Below, piece after piece: positions 25,109-33,138 of a DNA stretch of 64,000 bases (within the stretch, counting starts at the first letter, position 1; every line of letters starts with the position of its first letter). The position numbers were made by a program, and so were the translations under genes. The stretch lies in NCBI GenBank assembly GCA_937952395.1, contig CALFYV010000090.1:1-64000 (forward strand), given 5' to 3'. The DNA comes from an uncultured Bacteriovoracaceae bacterium (GTDB taxonomy: Bacteria > Bdellovibrionota > Bacteriovoracia > Bacteriovoracales > Bacteriovoracaceae). The notes under the pieces were generated by a model. It made no database searches. It was not told where the DNA came from and saw only the letters and a list, made by a program, of their open reading frames with translations.

Positions 25109-25616
25109 TATAATTCTTGCAGAAGGCATAATAACAAAAAATGGATTTGTGTGTGGAAATCACATAGCTATTGATCATGGATTTTATTGTACTGTTGATC
25201 TGATATTAGATAATTACATTCACATTGGTCCCTATTGCACTATGATTGGCGGAAAAGGAGTATTCGTCAAAATGGAAGATTACACTTCAATGGCTGCTGG
25301 TGTGCGGTTTATCTGTGCTTCTCTTGAACACTTGGGAGCAGGAATTCCAATTCCATTTTTGACTGAAGAATATAGAGATAATTTAACTTCGGGCAATATT
25401 GTTGTAAAGAAATTCGCCAATGTTTTAACTAACGCCATAGTATTTCCAGGTGTTACTTTAGGAGAAGGCAGTGTAATTAGCGCAGGCTCTATTGTAACAC
25501 GAGATACCGATCCCTGGTTAATCTATGCGGGCAACCCCGCCAGACCTGTTAAAGAACGTCCAAAAGACAAAATGTTAGAATTAGCCGCTAAATTGGAAGC
25601 AGAAAATGCTGAATAA
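25098..25616 (+). CDS. left-handed beta-helix acyltransferase (WbbJ-like)
   Basis: 172 residues with hexapeptide-repeat periodicity ([LIV]-G-x4) across most of its length, as in YIHIGPYCTMIGGKG...GVTLGEGSVISAGSIVTRD...YAGNPARPVKERP. The AGNPARP end is typical of sugar O- or N-acetyltransferases. Here, next to an ACP, it may transfer the FkbH-derived acyl group to an amino sugar. Confidence 0.85.
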   Translation: MNNDIILAEGIITKNGFVCGNHIAIDHGFYCTVDLILDNYIHIGPYCTMIGGKGVFVKMEDYTSMAAGVRFICASLEHLGAGIPIPFLTEEYRDNLTSGNIVVKKFANVLTNAIVFPGVTLGEGSVISAGSIVTRDTDPWLIYAGNPARPVKERPKDKMLELAAKLEAENAE

Positions 25617-25992
25617 TTGGAAATTTCATCACATTGGATATGCAGCCAAAGACGCCTCTGAATTAGTTTTGTGGCTTAAATCTCTAAATTACACATTTGG
25701 CGAAGAAGTATATGATCCAATCCAAAATGTCTTTTTAACAATGTGTCACAATCCTAACCAGCCCAACGTAGAAATCATCAGACCCAATGATAAAAACAAT
25801 AAATTAAACACAATTGGTTTTTATCATGTTTGTTATGAGGTTCCATCTATCGAAACGGCGTTAGAAAATTTAAATAAAGAAAAAGTATATTATTTAATTA
25901 TACAAGAGCCAAAACCAGCTATATTATTTGACAATAGAAAAATATGTTTTATAAAAACAAAAATAGGAATCGTTGAATTGTTGGAAGTTTAG
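25606..25992 (+). CDS. VOC (glyoxalase-like) family protein
   Basis: 128 residues. FHHIGYAAKD at the N-terminus, VEIIRPND and FYHVCYEV mark two beta-alpha-beta-beta-beta modules with His and Glu metal ligands, as in methylmalonyl-CoA epimerase and glyoxalase relatives. Similar VOC genes are known beside FkbH/ACP modules. It may isomerise the acyl intermediate. It ends overlapping the convergent methyltransferase by 4 bases. Confidence 0.75.
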   Translation: MLNNWKFHHIGYAAKDASELVLWLKSLNYTFGEEVYDPIQNVFLTMCHNPNQPNVEIIRPNDKNNKLNTIGFYHVCYEVPSIETALENLNKEKVYYLIIQEPKPAILFDNRKICFIKTKIGIVELLEV

Positions 25993-26663
25993 TTTTTAAC
26001 CAAAATCATACAATCTTCAACAATATCTTCTCTTGTGCAATGCTCTAGCAAATACACAATGGCCTTTCTGGTGGTTACTTTATTCTCTTCCATCCACCAG
26101 ATGTCATCAAAAAATATATGACCGCCCGATTTCAGCTTGGGTAAATACATTACTGCATCTTTGTATGATAAGGCTTCAGAATGATTTCCATCTATATGTA
26201 AAAGATCAATAGATTCATCTTCAAAAGTATCTACTACATTTTCCGACTTATCTCTTAAAATCTTACAATAGTCATTAACTTGATAGTAATCGATATTCTT
26301 TAAACAATGTTTATAGACATCTTCTATTTTTAAGGTGCCCCACCAGCCGATATTAGCCTCATCTTTCATTTCTTCTAAGGCATCTTCACAGGTCCAAGGA
26401 TCAATTCCATAAACAACTCCCTTTTTGTTATGTTTAAGAGCCAGTGCTTGAGGAATATAAGAAGAACCGCCAAAAACACCAATTTCTACACAAAGTTCGG
26501 GTTTTGTTTGAACAATAGTTTCAACTAATTTTTGTGCTTTATCAAGACTACACCACCCTTGTATTTTCTTTAAAATTCCTCCCACAAAAAAAATCAAATC
26601 TTTTTCGTTTTTGAATTCTGTTTCAATAGTATCTGGTTCTGATTTATGTTTTATTTCTGCCAT
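25989..26663 (-). CDS. class I SAM methyltransferase (Methyltransf_24-like)
   Basis: 224 residues. VEIGVFGGSSYIPQAL is the SAM motif, GIDPWTCEDAL the second, and LLHIDGNHSEALSYKDAVMYLPKLKSGGHIFFDDIWW the metal-site region. Fits the family of sugar or rhamnosyl O-methyltransferases. It is the last gene of a minus-strand unit convergent with the sugar operon. Confidence 0.8.
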   Translation of the reverse strand: MAEIKHKSEPDTIETEFKNEKDLIFFVGGILKKIQGWCSLDKAQKLVETIVQTKPELCVEIGVFGGSSYIPQALALKHNKKGVVYGIDPWTCEDALEEMKDEANIGWWGTLKIEDVYKHCLKNIDYYQVNDYCKILRDKSENVVDTFEDESIDLLHIDGNHSEALSYKDAVMYLPKLKSGGHIFFDDIWWMEENKVTTRKAIVYLLEHCTREDIVEDCMILVKN

Positions 26664-26666
26664 TTT

Positions 26667-27707
26667 TTACCATTTCCAGTCTGGACTGTTTCTCAATGCT
26701 TTTCTTTCTTTTTTTAAGTCAAACGTTGGAGTCTTTGTCCAAATATCTAAGTTTTCTTTATTTTCAGGAGCTAAAGGATCAAAATTTCTATATTTTAAAG
26801 TCTCTCTTTGAATAATTTCCCAGTGCTTTTCAGTTAAAGGTTTTGCATTTGCTTTAATTTCTCTTAATTCATTTGCACAACAGCAAAAACCATGGTTTTC
26901 TATTGCAATTAAATTTTTAATGTCTTTTTTCTTTGTTTCATGCGGTTTTGGAGATGTGGCGGGACCGTCAGGTCCAAAGGTGGCCGTTTCATTTCCATAA
27001 CTTTGATGATCTAAAATATAAATATAACCATCATGATCTAATAGAAACTTTAATCCTGTTAATGCTAAACGAGTTCCAAATTCACAATCTTCCAAACTCT
27101 TACAGCCATCCATTCTTTCATTGAAACCATTTAACAATAAAGCTTCTGCTAACGGGAAAGATGTTCCTGCAAACAGCCAAGTTCCATGTTTGTGAGGATA
27201 ATACCCACCATTTTTCACATGATTAAAACGATGATCGTTTACATAAATATCTCCTTCTATAGGAAATGTTAATTTACCATCATGTGTATTGATCCTAGTC
27301 ATTCTTTTATGATGAGCATGTAACAAGTGACCAATTTCATAATACTTCCAGTACTTTTCTAACAAATTATCTGGAAAGAATTCGGCATCGTCACAAGTCA
27401 CCAACAATTCACCATCAGCATATAGAATGCCGGTATTCTTCGCAGCAGATATATAAACATACCCTAAGTCATACCAATAACGATGATTTGGATGAACAGG
27501 CACATGCTTCACACAAAAAGAAGATGGATAACTGGCAAATCTATCTTTATTATCTTCGTAAAATGTGTCTATGTAAATAAATTCAAAATCTTTAAAAGTT
27601 TGACGTTCTAAATTATCTATTAAAGATTCAAAATAGCTATTGATGCCTTGATTTTTTAAAAAATCATCAAAAGAAGCAGTATGGATCATTAAGCTAATTT
27701 TAGGCAT
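26667..27707 (-). CDS. glycosyltransferase family 2-like
   Basis: 346 residues. It has a GT-A core with ISLMIHTASFDDFL at the N-terminus, ADGELLVTCDDAEFFPDN (DxD-type motif near 100-112), a catalytic-side NGFNERMDGCKSLEDCEFGTRL and a basic C-terminal extension. DEGREE of similarity to GT2 galactosyl- or rhamnosyltransferases is not resolvable by eye. Three bases separate it from the methyltransferase, ten from the GH130-like gene, so the three form one unit. Confidence 0.75.
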   Translation of the reverse strand: MPKISLMIHTASFDDFLKNQGINSYFESLIDNLERQTFKDFEFIYIDTFYEDNKDRFASYPSSFCVKHVPVHPNHRYWYDLGYVYISAAKNTGILYADGELLVTCDDAEFFPDNLLEKYWKYYEIGHLLHAHHKRMTRINTHDGKLTFPIEGDIYVNDHRFNHVKNGGYYPHKHGTWLFAGTSFPLAEALLLNGFNERMDGCKSLEDCEFGTRLALTGLKFLLDHDGYIYILDHQSYGNETATFGPDGPATSPKPHETKKKDIKNLIAIENHGFCCCANELREIKANAKPLTEKHWEIIQRETLKYRNFDPLAPENKENLDIWTKTPTFDLKKERKALRNSPDWKW

Positions 27708-27716
27708 AAATTACTT

Positions 27717-28835
27717 TCAATATACATCAACCGTAAGATTCAACATTTCTTCAACGGTAGTAGTTAAAATTTTAACTGCTGAGTCGTTATCACCGTATGA
27801 GATAAGTAATTTTTCTTCATCTCTAACCATGCCAACAGGAAAACAAACTGTAATCAAGTTCCTTTTTCTTACATGGGGCTCAACAGCATCTTCTGCTTTT
27901 AAATAAGTACGATTGGAACATTTTATTACATTAAATGGTGGGTTTCCTTCAAAAACATAACATCCATTGTCATAATAATGCATGCTTGGCCCAAGTCGAA
28001 CAGCAGTATGAAAAGTTCCTAAATAATTACCATCATCTAGTTGCACTGCATTTGTATTTCCCCTTAAAAACTCCTTGTAAAACCAAGGATTGTGCCAACT
28101 TGTTTCCCATCGTTTTTGACAAACAGCATTAATGTTGCTTAATACTTTCATCTCAAAAATAGCATGCGGACACACAGAAGAAATCAAATATATTTTGTCT
28201 TCATGTCTAAAGGGCATCCAATTTTTTTGACGACCTCCTATTGTAGGCAGACTGATGTTAAAAGGCTTCATTCGAACAAATTTATCCGCATGGTTTCTGT
28301 CCATGATGACACAACCACGAATACACTCATTTCTGGCTCCTACTTCTTCTGTTGAGGAATAAACCATCACTAAGCGATTATCTGGGGTCCAAACTAGACG
28401 GGGATCAGCGCAATTAGTTATGTCAAACTGATAATGAGAGTCTTTAATTATATCTAAATTTTTGTTTAATATACATGCAGAAAAAGCATATTCATTAGGG
28501 CGATAAGTCATAATATACTTATCATCAAAAGCAATGAGGCCAGCATTAAAAGAACCTTTTTCTGGAACAGGGATTCTTTTTATTTCACCTTTGACAGTAG
28601 TTAAATATTTATCATCTGGCCGATCTGGAATCGGTATGATTTGGCGTGGTCCAGGTTGTGATGATGGTCTTTTAACTCGTCGGGCCATTTTGTTTTCCGA
28701 AACAGTATAATTTCTATTTTTACGCTTCTCAGTAATTGATTTAATTTGCTGAGGAGTGATACCTCTTAATATAGGAGGTGTGGCCCCGGAAAAATTGCGA
28801 TGATTTTCATTAACAATCAATCTTTTAAATTGCAT
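27717..28835 (-). CDS. GH130-like five-bladed beta-propeller protein
   Basis: 372 residues. After about 80 polar residues, repeated blade motifs appear: FNAGLIAFDDKYIMTYR, DPRLVWTPDNRLVMVYSS, NWMPFRHEDKIYLISSVCPH, YLGTFHTA, VCFPVGMVRDEEKLLISYGDND. This arrangement is that of glycoside hydrolase 130 mannoside phosphorylases and relatives. The N-terminal MQFKRLIVNEN resembles the shared peptide only loosely. It might trim a glycan or simply bind one. Coupled with the glycosyltransferase downstream. Confidence 0.65.
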   Translation of the reverse strand: MQFKRLIVNENHRNFSGATPPILRGITPQQIKSITEKRKNRNYTVSENKMARRVKRPSSQPGPRQIIPIPDRPDDKYLTTVKGEIKRIPVPEKGSFNAGLIAFDDKYIMTYRPNEYAFSACILNKNLDIIKDSHYQFDITNCADPRLVWTPDNRLVMVYSSTEEVGARNECIRGCVIMDRNHADKFVRMKPFNISLPTIGGRQKNWMPFRHEDKIYLISSVCPHAIFEMKVLSNINAVCQKRWETSWHNPWFYKEFLRGNTNAVQLDDGNYLGTFHTAVRLGPSMHYYDNGCYVFEGNPPFNVIKCSNRTYLKAEDAVEPHVRKRNLITVCFPVGMVRDEEKLLISYGDNDSAVKILTTTVEEMLNLTVDVY

Positions 28836-29131
28836 TAATTATAACCCGTAGTAATGAGACTAGCTTTTTTATTCATAGCCTCAGCACTATCTTGACGCTC
28901 AATTTGTGCTAAGGCTTTCCTCACCTCATTGGGCCATCGAGCTATAACATCCCTTCTAACACCCAATAACTCTGAAAGTGCTTTCGATTGGTTGCATATT
29001 TTAATGAAATCATCCCAAAAATCAGCATTTAAGTTTAAACCAGCACGAACGGCAGCCGCAGCCTCCGGATTTTCCGAAGTCTTGACTGATTCGTTCTGCA
29101 TTCTTTCTAAAACCTGACCAAATGATGCCAT
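28835..29131 (-). CDS. hypothetical 98-residue protein
   Basis: Mostly helical, with VLERMQNESVKTSENPEAAAAVRAGLNLNADFWDDFIKICNQSKALSELLGVRRDVIARWP. Its start overlaps the stop of the preceding gene by one base and its stop overlaps the next start by one, so it is coupled on both sides. Position within small virion-type genes suggests a structural or assembly role; no family recognised. Confidence 0.55.
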   Translation of the reverse strand: MASFGQVLERMQNESVKTSENPEAAAAVRAGLNLNADFWDDFIKICNQSKALSELLGVRRDVIARWPNEVRKALAQIERQDSAEAMNKKASLITTGYN

Positions 29132-29424
29132 TAAGCCACCGAAACAACAGTTAAATAGGCACGATCTGCTGGAGCGTAGCCAACAGCATATGTGTCTCTT
29201 AAATACACAGCTTTTAATCCATATTCAACAAAAGTATCACCATGCTTTAAAACACGATTAGGAGCTACTGTCAACGAAGGGAAAAAACTTGATCTTGTGT
29301 TTTCTCCGTTGTTATCCAATTCCTGAACGGCGACTGTGATTTCACTGGTAGCTGCGCCCATTGTTTCATTCATAAATGGTGTTAAATCAACTGAAAATGT
29401 AATAGTTGGTGTAGGGTTTGCCAT
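29131..29424 (-). CDS. small beta-rich putative virion protein
   Basis: 97 residues, predicted all-beta (TPTITFSVDLTPFM...SEITVAVQELDNNGENTRSSFFPSLTVAPNRVLKHGDTF) with a GYAPADRAYLTVVSVA end. Composition is that of head-decoration or tail-accessory proteins. GGAG precedes the start. Next gene downstream is coupled by one base. Confidence 0.5.
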   Translation of the reverse strand: MANPTPTITFSVDLTPFMNETMGAATSEITVAVQELDNNGENTRSSFFPSLTVAPNRVLKHGDTFVEYGLKAVYLRDTYAVGYAPADRAYLTVVSVA

Positions 29425-29434
29425 AAAATTCTCC

Positions 29435-29623
29435 TTATTTTTTCAAATGTCTCTTCCCTTTGAACATTTTTTCAGGATTTATTTTAGACTTTTTAGGACG
29501 CCTGCGACCACCCGTGTAGTCGCTTCTTAATCCCTTTTCACTAAAACTTGCATCTTCTACATTAGAGTAAGTGCTTTTAACTTCTCCGCAGTCCTCAAGC
29601 CAGTGCCTAAACATTAAATCCAT
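29435..29623 (-). CDS. 62-residue basic protein with shared N-terminal motif
   Basis: Begins MDLMFRHWLEDCGE, one of the clearest copies of the shared aromatic peptide, then a short acidic part and a Lys/Arg-rich end (GGRRRPKKSKINPEKMFKGKRHLKK). The ATG follows a CATAAATA box by exactly 4 bases and has no Shine-Dalgarno. Looks like a small DNA-binding internal head protein, by inference. Confidence 0.65.
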   Translation of the reverse strand: MDLMFRHWLEDCGEVKSTYSNVEDASFSEKGLRSDYTGGRRRPKKSKINPEKMFKGKRHLKK

Positions 29624-29626
29624 AGT

Positions 29627-30559
29627 TTATTTATGATTATCTAACCAAGTTTCAAAAGCTTGTTCATCATATTTACACCCTTTTGTCGCATTGTCCTCAG
29701 CTAATAAAGGTTGTAAATTGTCTAAACTACAAATTAACTTGACATCATGTATTTCCTTATCAATAAACGCCTTCACAGGAAATATATGGTCTAGATGCCA
29801 ATCTTTGTCCTGAATAACTTCCCATTGAGGGAAAGATTGTAAATGTGACAATAAATGCTCAGCAGAGTAACCCAACAATTTATGACAATTTTTCCCATTC
29901 TTAGCACAGCCAATATAGGACATGGTAGTTCGAACAGCCTTATCCAGTCGTTTTCTAAAATTAGCATAACATCTACGGTCGCAGTATTTTTGCTTGCTAG
30001 TAAAATTAGGAATGAAAGTTTTGTTACATATAGGACACACCCTAGGTTGCTTTATCCGTTTTGCATTTCTTTCATTTTGTTTCAGTCTAAAAAAGTTTTC
30101 CCTACATTCACCACTGCAAAATTTCTGTCGTGTCCAATTTGGATCAAACGGCGGTAAAAATATGTTTTTACATTGTTTACATTTAATTTCTTTTGCTTTA
30201 GCGAGTTTAGTTATATTAAGTTTGTTTCTAAAGTATTTAAAATTGAAATTTAATCTAAAAATTACTCTTTTAAGATAAGCATATTTTTCTTGCCAATCTT
30301 CTTTAGAAGGCCAACCTCCCTCTTTTTCAATAATAGATTTTATTTCTTGAATGATGGTTTCTTCATTCCAGTAATTTTTGCTTCGATGTTTGGTTTTGTA
30401 TCCGAGCATTTTAGCATATTCCATAAAAGTTATTTTAGATTTACATATTTGATAACATAAATCATTTCTTCTCAAATTTTGAAGATCAATTTTTCTTGGA
30501 AATCGGCCAAGTTCTTCAGATATTTCTTTTAATTCATTTTTAATTTCTTCAATATTCAT
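29627..30559 (-). CDS. HNH endonuclease, homing type
   Basis: 310 residues from ATG 30559. The C-terminus has the HNH core WHLDHIFPVKAF...LDNLQPLLAEDNATK; upstream lie two four-Cys modules (CKQCKNIF...CSGEC and CPICNKTF...CDRRC) and an N-terminal helical part (MNIEEIKNELKEISEELGRFP) with GxxPxKxxW-like repeats. Such free-standing genes spread by cutting cognate alleles lacking them. Its ribosome site AAGGAGG lies inside a 17-bp hairpin. Its C-terminus is homologous to that of the endonuclease at 40761. It separates two small virion-type genes. Confidence 0.85.
   Translation of the reverse strand: MNIEEIKNELKEISEELGRFPRKIDLQNLRRNDLCYQICKSKITFMEYAKMLGYKTKHRSKNYWNEETIIQEIKSIIEKEGGWPSKEDWQEKYAYLKRVIFRLNFNFKYFRNKLNITKLAKAKEIKCKQCKNIFLPPFDPNWTRQKFCSGECRENFFRLKQNERNAKRIKQPRVCPICNKTFIPNFTSKQKYCDRRCYANFRKRLDKAVRTTMSYIGCAKNGKNCHKLLGYSAEHLLSHLQSFPQWEVIQDKDWHLDHIFPVKAFIDKEIHDVKLICSLDNLQPLLAEDNATKGCKYDEQAFETWLDNHK
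29628..29635 (-). promoter_or_regulatory. late-promoter-like box CATAAATA, 4 bases before ATG
   Basis: Minus-strand CATAAATA-aact-ATG. It overlaps the last codons of the HNH endonuclease gene (His-Lys-stop), so insertion of that gene left the box in place. See the recurring pattern under findings. Confidence 0.6.
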
Positions 30560-30562
30560 AAT

Positions 30563-30599
30563 AAAAGCCTCCTTACTATAAAATAGTAAAAAGGCTTTT
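30563..30599 (-). promoter_or_regulatory. hairpin enclosing the ribosome site of the HNH gene
   Basis: In the minus-strand RNA the 17-base arms pair with two G-U pairs around a 3-base loop. The Shine-Dalgarno (complement of 30568-30574) is wholly in the stem, 3-10 bases before the AUG. It also ends the upstream gene, so it may double as a terminator, though the U-run is short. It would keep the endonuclease silent in read-through transcripts. Confidence 0.75.
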
Positions 30600-30636
30600 A
30601 TTTTGTCCAAAGTAATTTTTGGAATTATTTTTTTAG

Positions 30637-31035
30637 TTATTCGAGGGTAATGCGAGGGGATATTCCGATAGAACCTCCTCCGGATGGCAACGTAAAAGGT
30701 GCTCCTGAAAACTTCTCTAACCACAATAATTCTGAAGCTGTGGTCGATGTTACATAGTAACCATAAATAGAAGCGGCTGTAGTAAATGTAAAGGTTTGTT
30801 CAGCATATGTAGCTGTTCCTAAACCACCAACATCTGCTACTGTCCAGTCGGTTCCAGTTAATGTAATTGCAGCATAACCAGCTTCGGTTGCTTCTGTTAA
30901 ATCACCGTAAACTGTAGCGTCAGAAATGGTCGGGTTATTTTTAAATAAATGTAACACTAACTCTGTTGGTGTTTCTTTATTTACAATGTATTCCAGAAGA
31001 ACTACTTCTCCTATCGTCGGGGCAGTTAACGCCAT
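30637..31035 (-). CDS. putative virion protein, beta-rich
   Basis: 132 residues. Starts MALTAPTIGEVVLLEYIVNK and continues with Thr/Ala-rich strands (GDLTEATEAGYAAITLTGTDW, QTFTFTTAASIYGYYVT) to a SIGISPRITLE end. This layout is typical of small phage tail or head-associated proteins. GGAGG lies upstream of the ATG. Confidence 0.6.
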   Translation of the reverse strand: MALTAPTIGEVVLLEYIVNKETPTELVLHLFKNNPTISDATVYGDLTEATEAGYAAITLTGTDWTVADVGGLGTATYAEQTFTFTTAASIYGYYVTSTTASELLWLEKFSGAPFTLPSGGGSIGISPRITLE

Positions 31036-31113
31036 GTTATTTCCTCCAAATAAAATATCAAAAATATCTATGATGAATATAATAAATATTCAGAGCTTTA
31101 AAATGTTGACACA

Positions 31114-31434
31114 ATGATTCCACTCAAAGAAGAACTAATCCCTTATAAAAATGATATCAATGGTGCTGCCGTGGCATTTGGCAAAAGCACACGAACGATC
31201 CGTAGATGGTTAGAACGATATGATCTATATTGCCCTAAAAAAGAATACAGACCGGGCAAGACAACAAGAGAAATGATTAGAAAAATAAAACAATTAGACC
31301 TAGAAGGGCTAACTCAATCTAAAATATCAGAAATAGTTGGAATTTCCCAACCAATGGTAGGCAAGATAATTAATCGAGGTTTATTTAAATTAAAAGGAAA
31401 AGCAGAAATTTCATTTACCAAGATGGCGTCGTAG
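31114..31434 (+). CDS. HTH DNA-binding protein
   Basis: 106 residues with two helix-turn-helix segments: GAAVAFGKSTRTIRRWLERY (about 17-36) and LTQSKISEIVGISQPMVGKIINRG (about 67-90). The second is a strong match to recombinase/terminase-small-subunit-type HTHs. An AATAAATA box lies about 26 bases upstream. Its end overlaps the convergent zinc-finger gene by 24 bases. Confidence 0.65.
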   Translation: MIPLKEELIPYKNDINGAAVAFGKSTRTIRRWLERYDLYCPKKEYRPGKTTREMIRKIKQLDLEGLTQSKISEIVGISQPMVGKIINRGLFKLKGKAEISFTKMAS

Positions 31435-31638
31435 ACTGACGGGAAAAAACTCGATTTCCCGGTCCCATTCGACGCCTTTTTCGTCTCCAAGGCGAGTGAA
31501 ACATGACAAGCAAACAACCCGGTCCACAAACTCAGGAGGAACAACAGAACGCCAAACATCGTCCGACACGGAGAAGCCCACGGCATTGACATGGTGGCAA
31601 AGTTTACAGATTTCTCGGCTACATAAGGAATAAACCAT
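31411..31638 (-). CDS. small zinc-finger-like protein
   Basis: 75 residues. C12-x2-C15 and C43-x2-C46 form a four-Cys metal site within a compact sequence (VNAVGFSVSDDVWRSVVPPEFVDRVVCLSCFTRLGDEKGVEWDREIEFFP) that I recall as a common short phage/bacterial protein of unknown function. Two alternative frames here give worse proteins. Confidence 0.65.
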   Translation of the reverse strand: MVYSLCSREICKLCHHVNAVGFSVSDDVWRSVVPPEFVDRVVCLSCFTRLGDEKGVEWDREIEFFPVSLRRHLGK

Positions 31639-31647
31639 GACAATTTT

Positions 31648-31974
31648 CTACATTTTCTCTATTTCTGCTTTTATTTCTGTGTTTAAAGTTTCTATTTCAT
31701 CAAGTAAAGGCACATGCCAAACCATGCGACGTTCTAAAGTTAAATAACTTTCTGCAAATTCCCTGTCCATATCGGGATTTTCACTAAGCATTAACTGATA
31801 ACACCAAGTTTGGTCAAACTTGGCATATCTGATATCGGTGACTATTCCCAGAGAATCATTGCCATATATTCGAACAATATCTCCACGCTGATACTGTGGC
31901 GGCTTAAGTTGTTGTGGAGAATCGCCACACCCTAAAAAGCCTACACACAGTAAAACAATTATCAAATATCGCAT
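31648..31974 (-). CDS. small lipoprotein
   Basis: 108 residues from ATG 31974 with GGAGA upstream. MRYLIIVLLCVGFLGC is a signal peptide with lipobox L-G-C, so Cys16 should be lipidated after cleavage. The mature part is a small RGDIVRIYGNDSLGIVTDIRYAKFDQTWCYQLML barrel-like segment, then a charged helix. Likely exposed in the host envelope; phage lipoproteins may block superinfection. Confidence 0.7.
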   Translation of the reverse strand: MRYLIIVLLCVGFLGCGDSPQQLKPPQYQRGDIVRIYGNDSLGIVTDIRYAKFDQTWCYQLMLSENPDMDREFAESYLTLERRMVWHVPLLDEIETLNTEIKAEIEKM

Positions 31975-31990
31975 TTTCTTCTCCGCTAAA

Positions 31991-31998
31991 ACTAAATA
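31991..31998 (+). promoter_or_regulatory. late-promoter-like box ACTAAATA, 4 bases before ATG
   Basis: ACTAAATA-tagc-ATG (32003). No Shine-Dalgarno between. Confidence 0.5.
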
Positions 31999-32002
31999 TA
32001 GC

Positions 32003-32638
32003 ATGGCAATTTTAACAAAAGATGGCAAGCCTTACAAGGTATTCTCTCAACCCAATACACAGTTGAAAGATCAAGTTTCAATCGAAAAGGAAAAACTGGT
32101 TTTTCACAATTTCGGCAATGCGCAAACCACGACCGCCGAAGGAAATGCTTTGTTAAAGTCAATTCCCTCTAAAAAGATAGAAGAGCCAAAAGTCAAACCA
32201 GAAATGCCTTCAAGCATCTCTAATGATGCACAAGAGTTTTTAAACGCAATTAAAAAAGAAGCTAAAGCTCTTAAAGAAGAAGTGCCAACCGCAAAAGAAG
32301 AAATAAATAATTCAAATGTAATTATTGTTTATTGTAATCCTATGATTTCTAAAGAACGTAAAGACGATCTCTATGGAGAGGTTAGAAAGCCAGCTAAATT
32401 TGGCAAAAAATTTACATTTGAAGCTTTGCTGATCGACTGTACAGATTTTGAAATTAGCCTTTATACTAAAACCAAAATTTCAGAAGGATCAATAATTTAC
32501 CCATCAAAATACAAATATGATTGTGGCGAAAAATTTGCCCACTATAGATGGTGGAAAATTAAAAACACAAAAGAATATAATGACGGATTCATTTTAGTGG
32601 GAGAGCTTACAGAAGATCAACTAGACTTCTCTGATTGA
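32003..32638 (+). CDS. putative virion-associated protein sharing an N-terminus with the gene at 41942
   Basis: 211 residues. MAILTKDGKPYKVF at the N-terminus matches MSLLTPDGRPYKTF of the probable neck protein at 41942. A charged linker with Glu/Lys (about 60-100) leads to a beta-rich C-terminal domain (NVIIVYCNPMISKERKDDLYGEVRKPAKFGKKFTFEALLIDC...SIIYPSKYKYDCG). The role is unknown; the shared opening suggests the same assembly site. Confidence 0.6.
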   Translation: MAILTKDGKPYKVFSQPNTQLKDQVSIEKEKLVFHNFGNAQTTTAEGNALLKSIPSKKIEEPKVKPEMPSSISNDAQEFLNAIKKEAKALKEEVPTAKEEINNSNVIIVYCNPMISKERKDDLYGEVRKPAKFGKKFTFEALLIDCTDFEISLYTKTKISEGSIIYPSKYKYDCGEKFAHYRWWKIKNTKEYNDGFILVGELTEDQLDFSD

Positions 32639-32925
32639 AAAATTGATGGTCCTTGACCTTGTGGTTCTGTTTTTTTAATTGTAGTTTTAAGCCCAAGCTT
32701 CTTTAGTTCTTTATCATGTTCTTCTACGGCTCTCATATATCCAGCTTCATATACTTCTGCAATGAACTTGCCCAATTGTTCATACTCTTCGGCAGTGCTA
32801 ACATTTTTAGCCAGCAGACCTACAATGGGATCATGGTTGATATATCGTTCTGGTCCGATAAGTTCGTAGATAAATTTTTTAACACTTTGTTGAAAAGGGT
32901 TAGATAGTGCGTTAAACCAACTCAT
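32617..32925 (-). CDS. hypothetical 102-residue protein
   Basis: Helical protein (FQQSVKKFIYELIGPERYINHDPIVGLLAKNVSTAEEYEQLGKFIAEVYEAGYMRAVEEHDKEL). Its ATG overlaps the stop of the 57-residue gene upstream (ATGA). Position and coupling support it. Convergent overlap of 22 bases with the gene at 32003. Confidence 0.6.
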   Translation of the reverse strand: MSWFNALSNPFQQSVKKFIYELIGPERYINHDPIVGLLAKNVSTAEEYEQLGKFIAEVYEAGYMRAVEEHDKELKKLGLKTTIKKTEPQGQGPSIFQSEKSS

Positions 32926-33095
32926 TTCTTCTTTTTCTTCTTTTTCTTTTTACAACCAATTGGGTCTTCTTTAGGGGAGACACCAGTGGAGCCGGGGGCA
33001 CCGAGCCAATTCCAGTCTCTTGATTTTTGTTTGGGATCAAACACAACTCCTGTAGACCCCATAAATTCTAACAACCACTTTTTGAAGTATAACAT
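32922..33095 (-). CDS. 57-residue protein with shared N-terminal motif and poly-lysine tail
   Basis: Read directly: ATG at 33093-33095, TGA overlapping the next start. It begins MLYFKKWLLEFMG, the shared aromatic peptide with L-L-E as possible protease site, continues with DWNWLGAPGSTGVSPKEDPIGC and ends in nine lysines. A basic tail after a head-targeting peptide would suit a DNA-binding internal head peptide; inference only. Confidence 0.6.
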   Translation of the reverse strand: MLYFKKWLLEFMGSTGVVFDPKQKSRDWNWLGAPGSTGVSPKEDPIGCKKKKKKKKK

Positions 33096-33126
33096 AGTGT
33101 TATGTATAATAAAAAAGCCCGTTTTT

Positions 33127-33134
33127 CATAAATA
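33127..33134 (+). promoter_or_regulatory. late-promoter-like box CATAAATA, 4 bases before ATG
   Basis: CATAAATA-tgtt-ATG (33139). Same 4-base spacing as at 29628, 37750, 39203 and 40749. Confidence 0.6.
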
Positions 33135-33138
33135 TGTT

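Noticed and set aside
32986..33138. Longer upstream extension of the gene at 33139
   Set aside because: It runs antisense through the 57-residue gene at 32922-33095 and lacks a ribosome site, whereas a box stands 4 bases before 33139.
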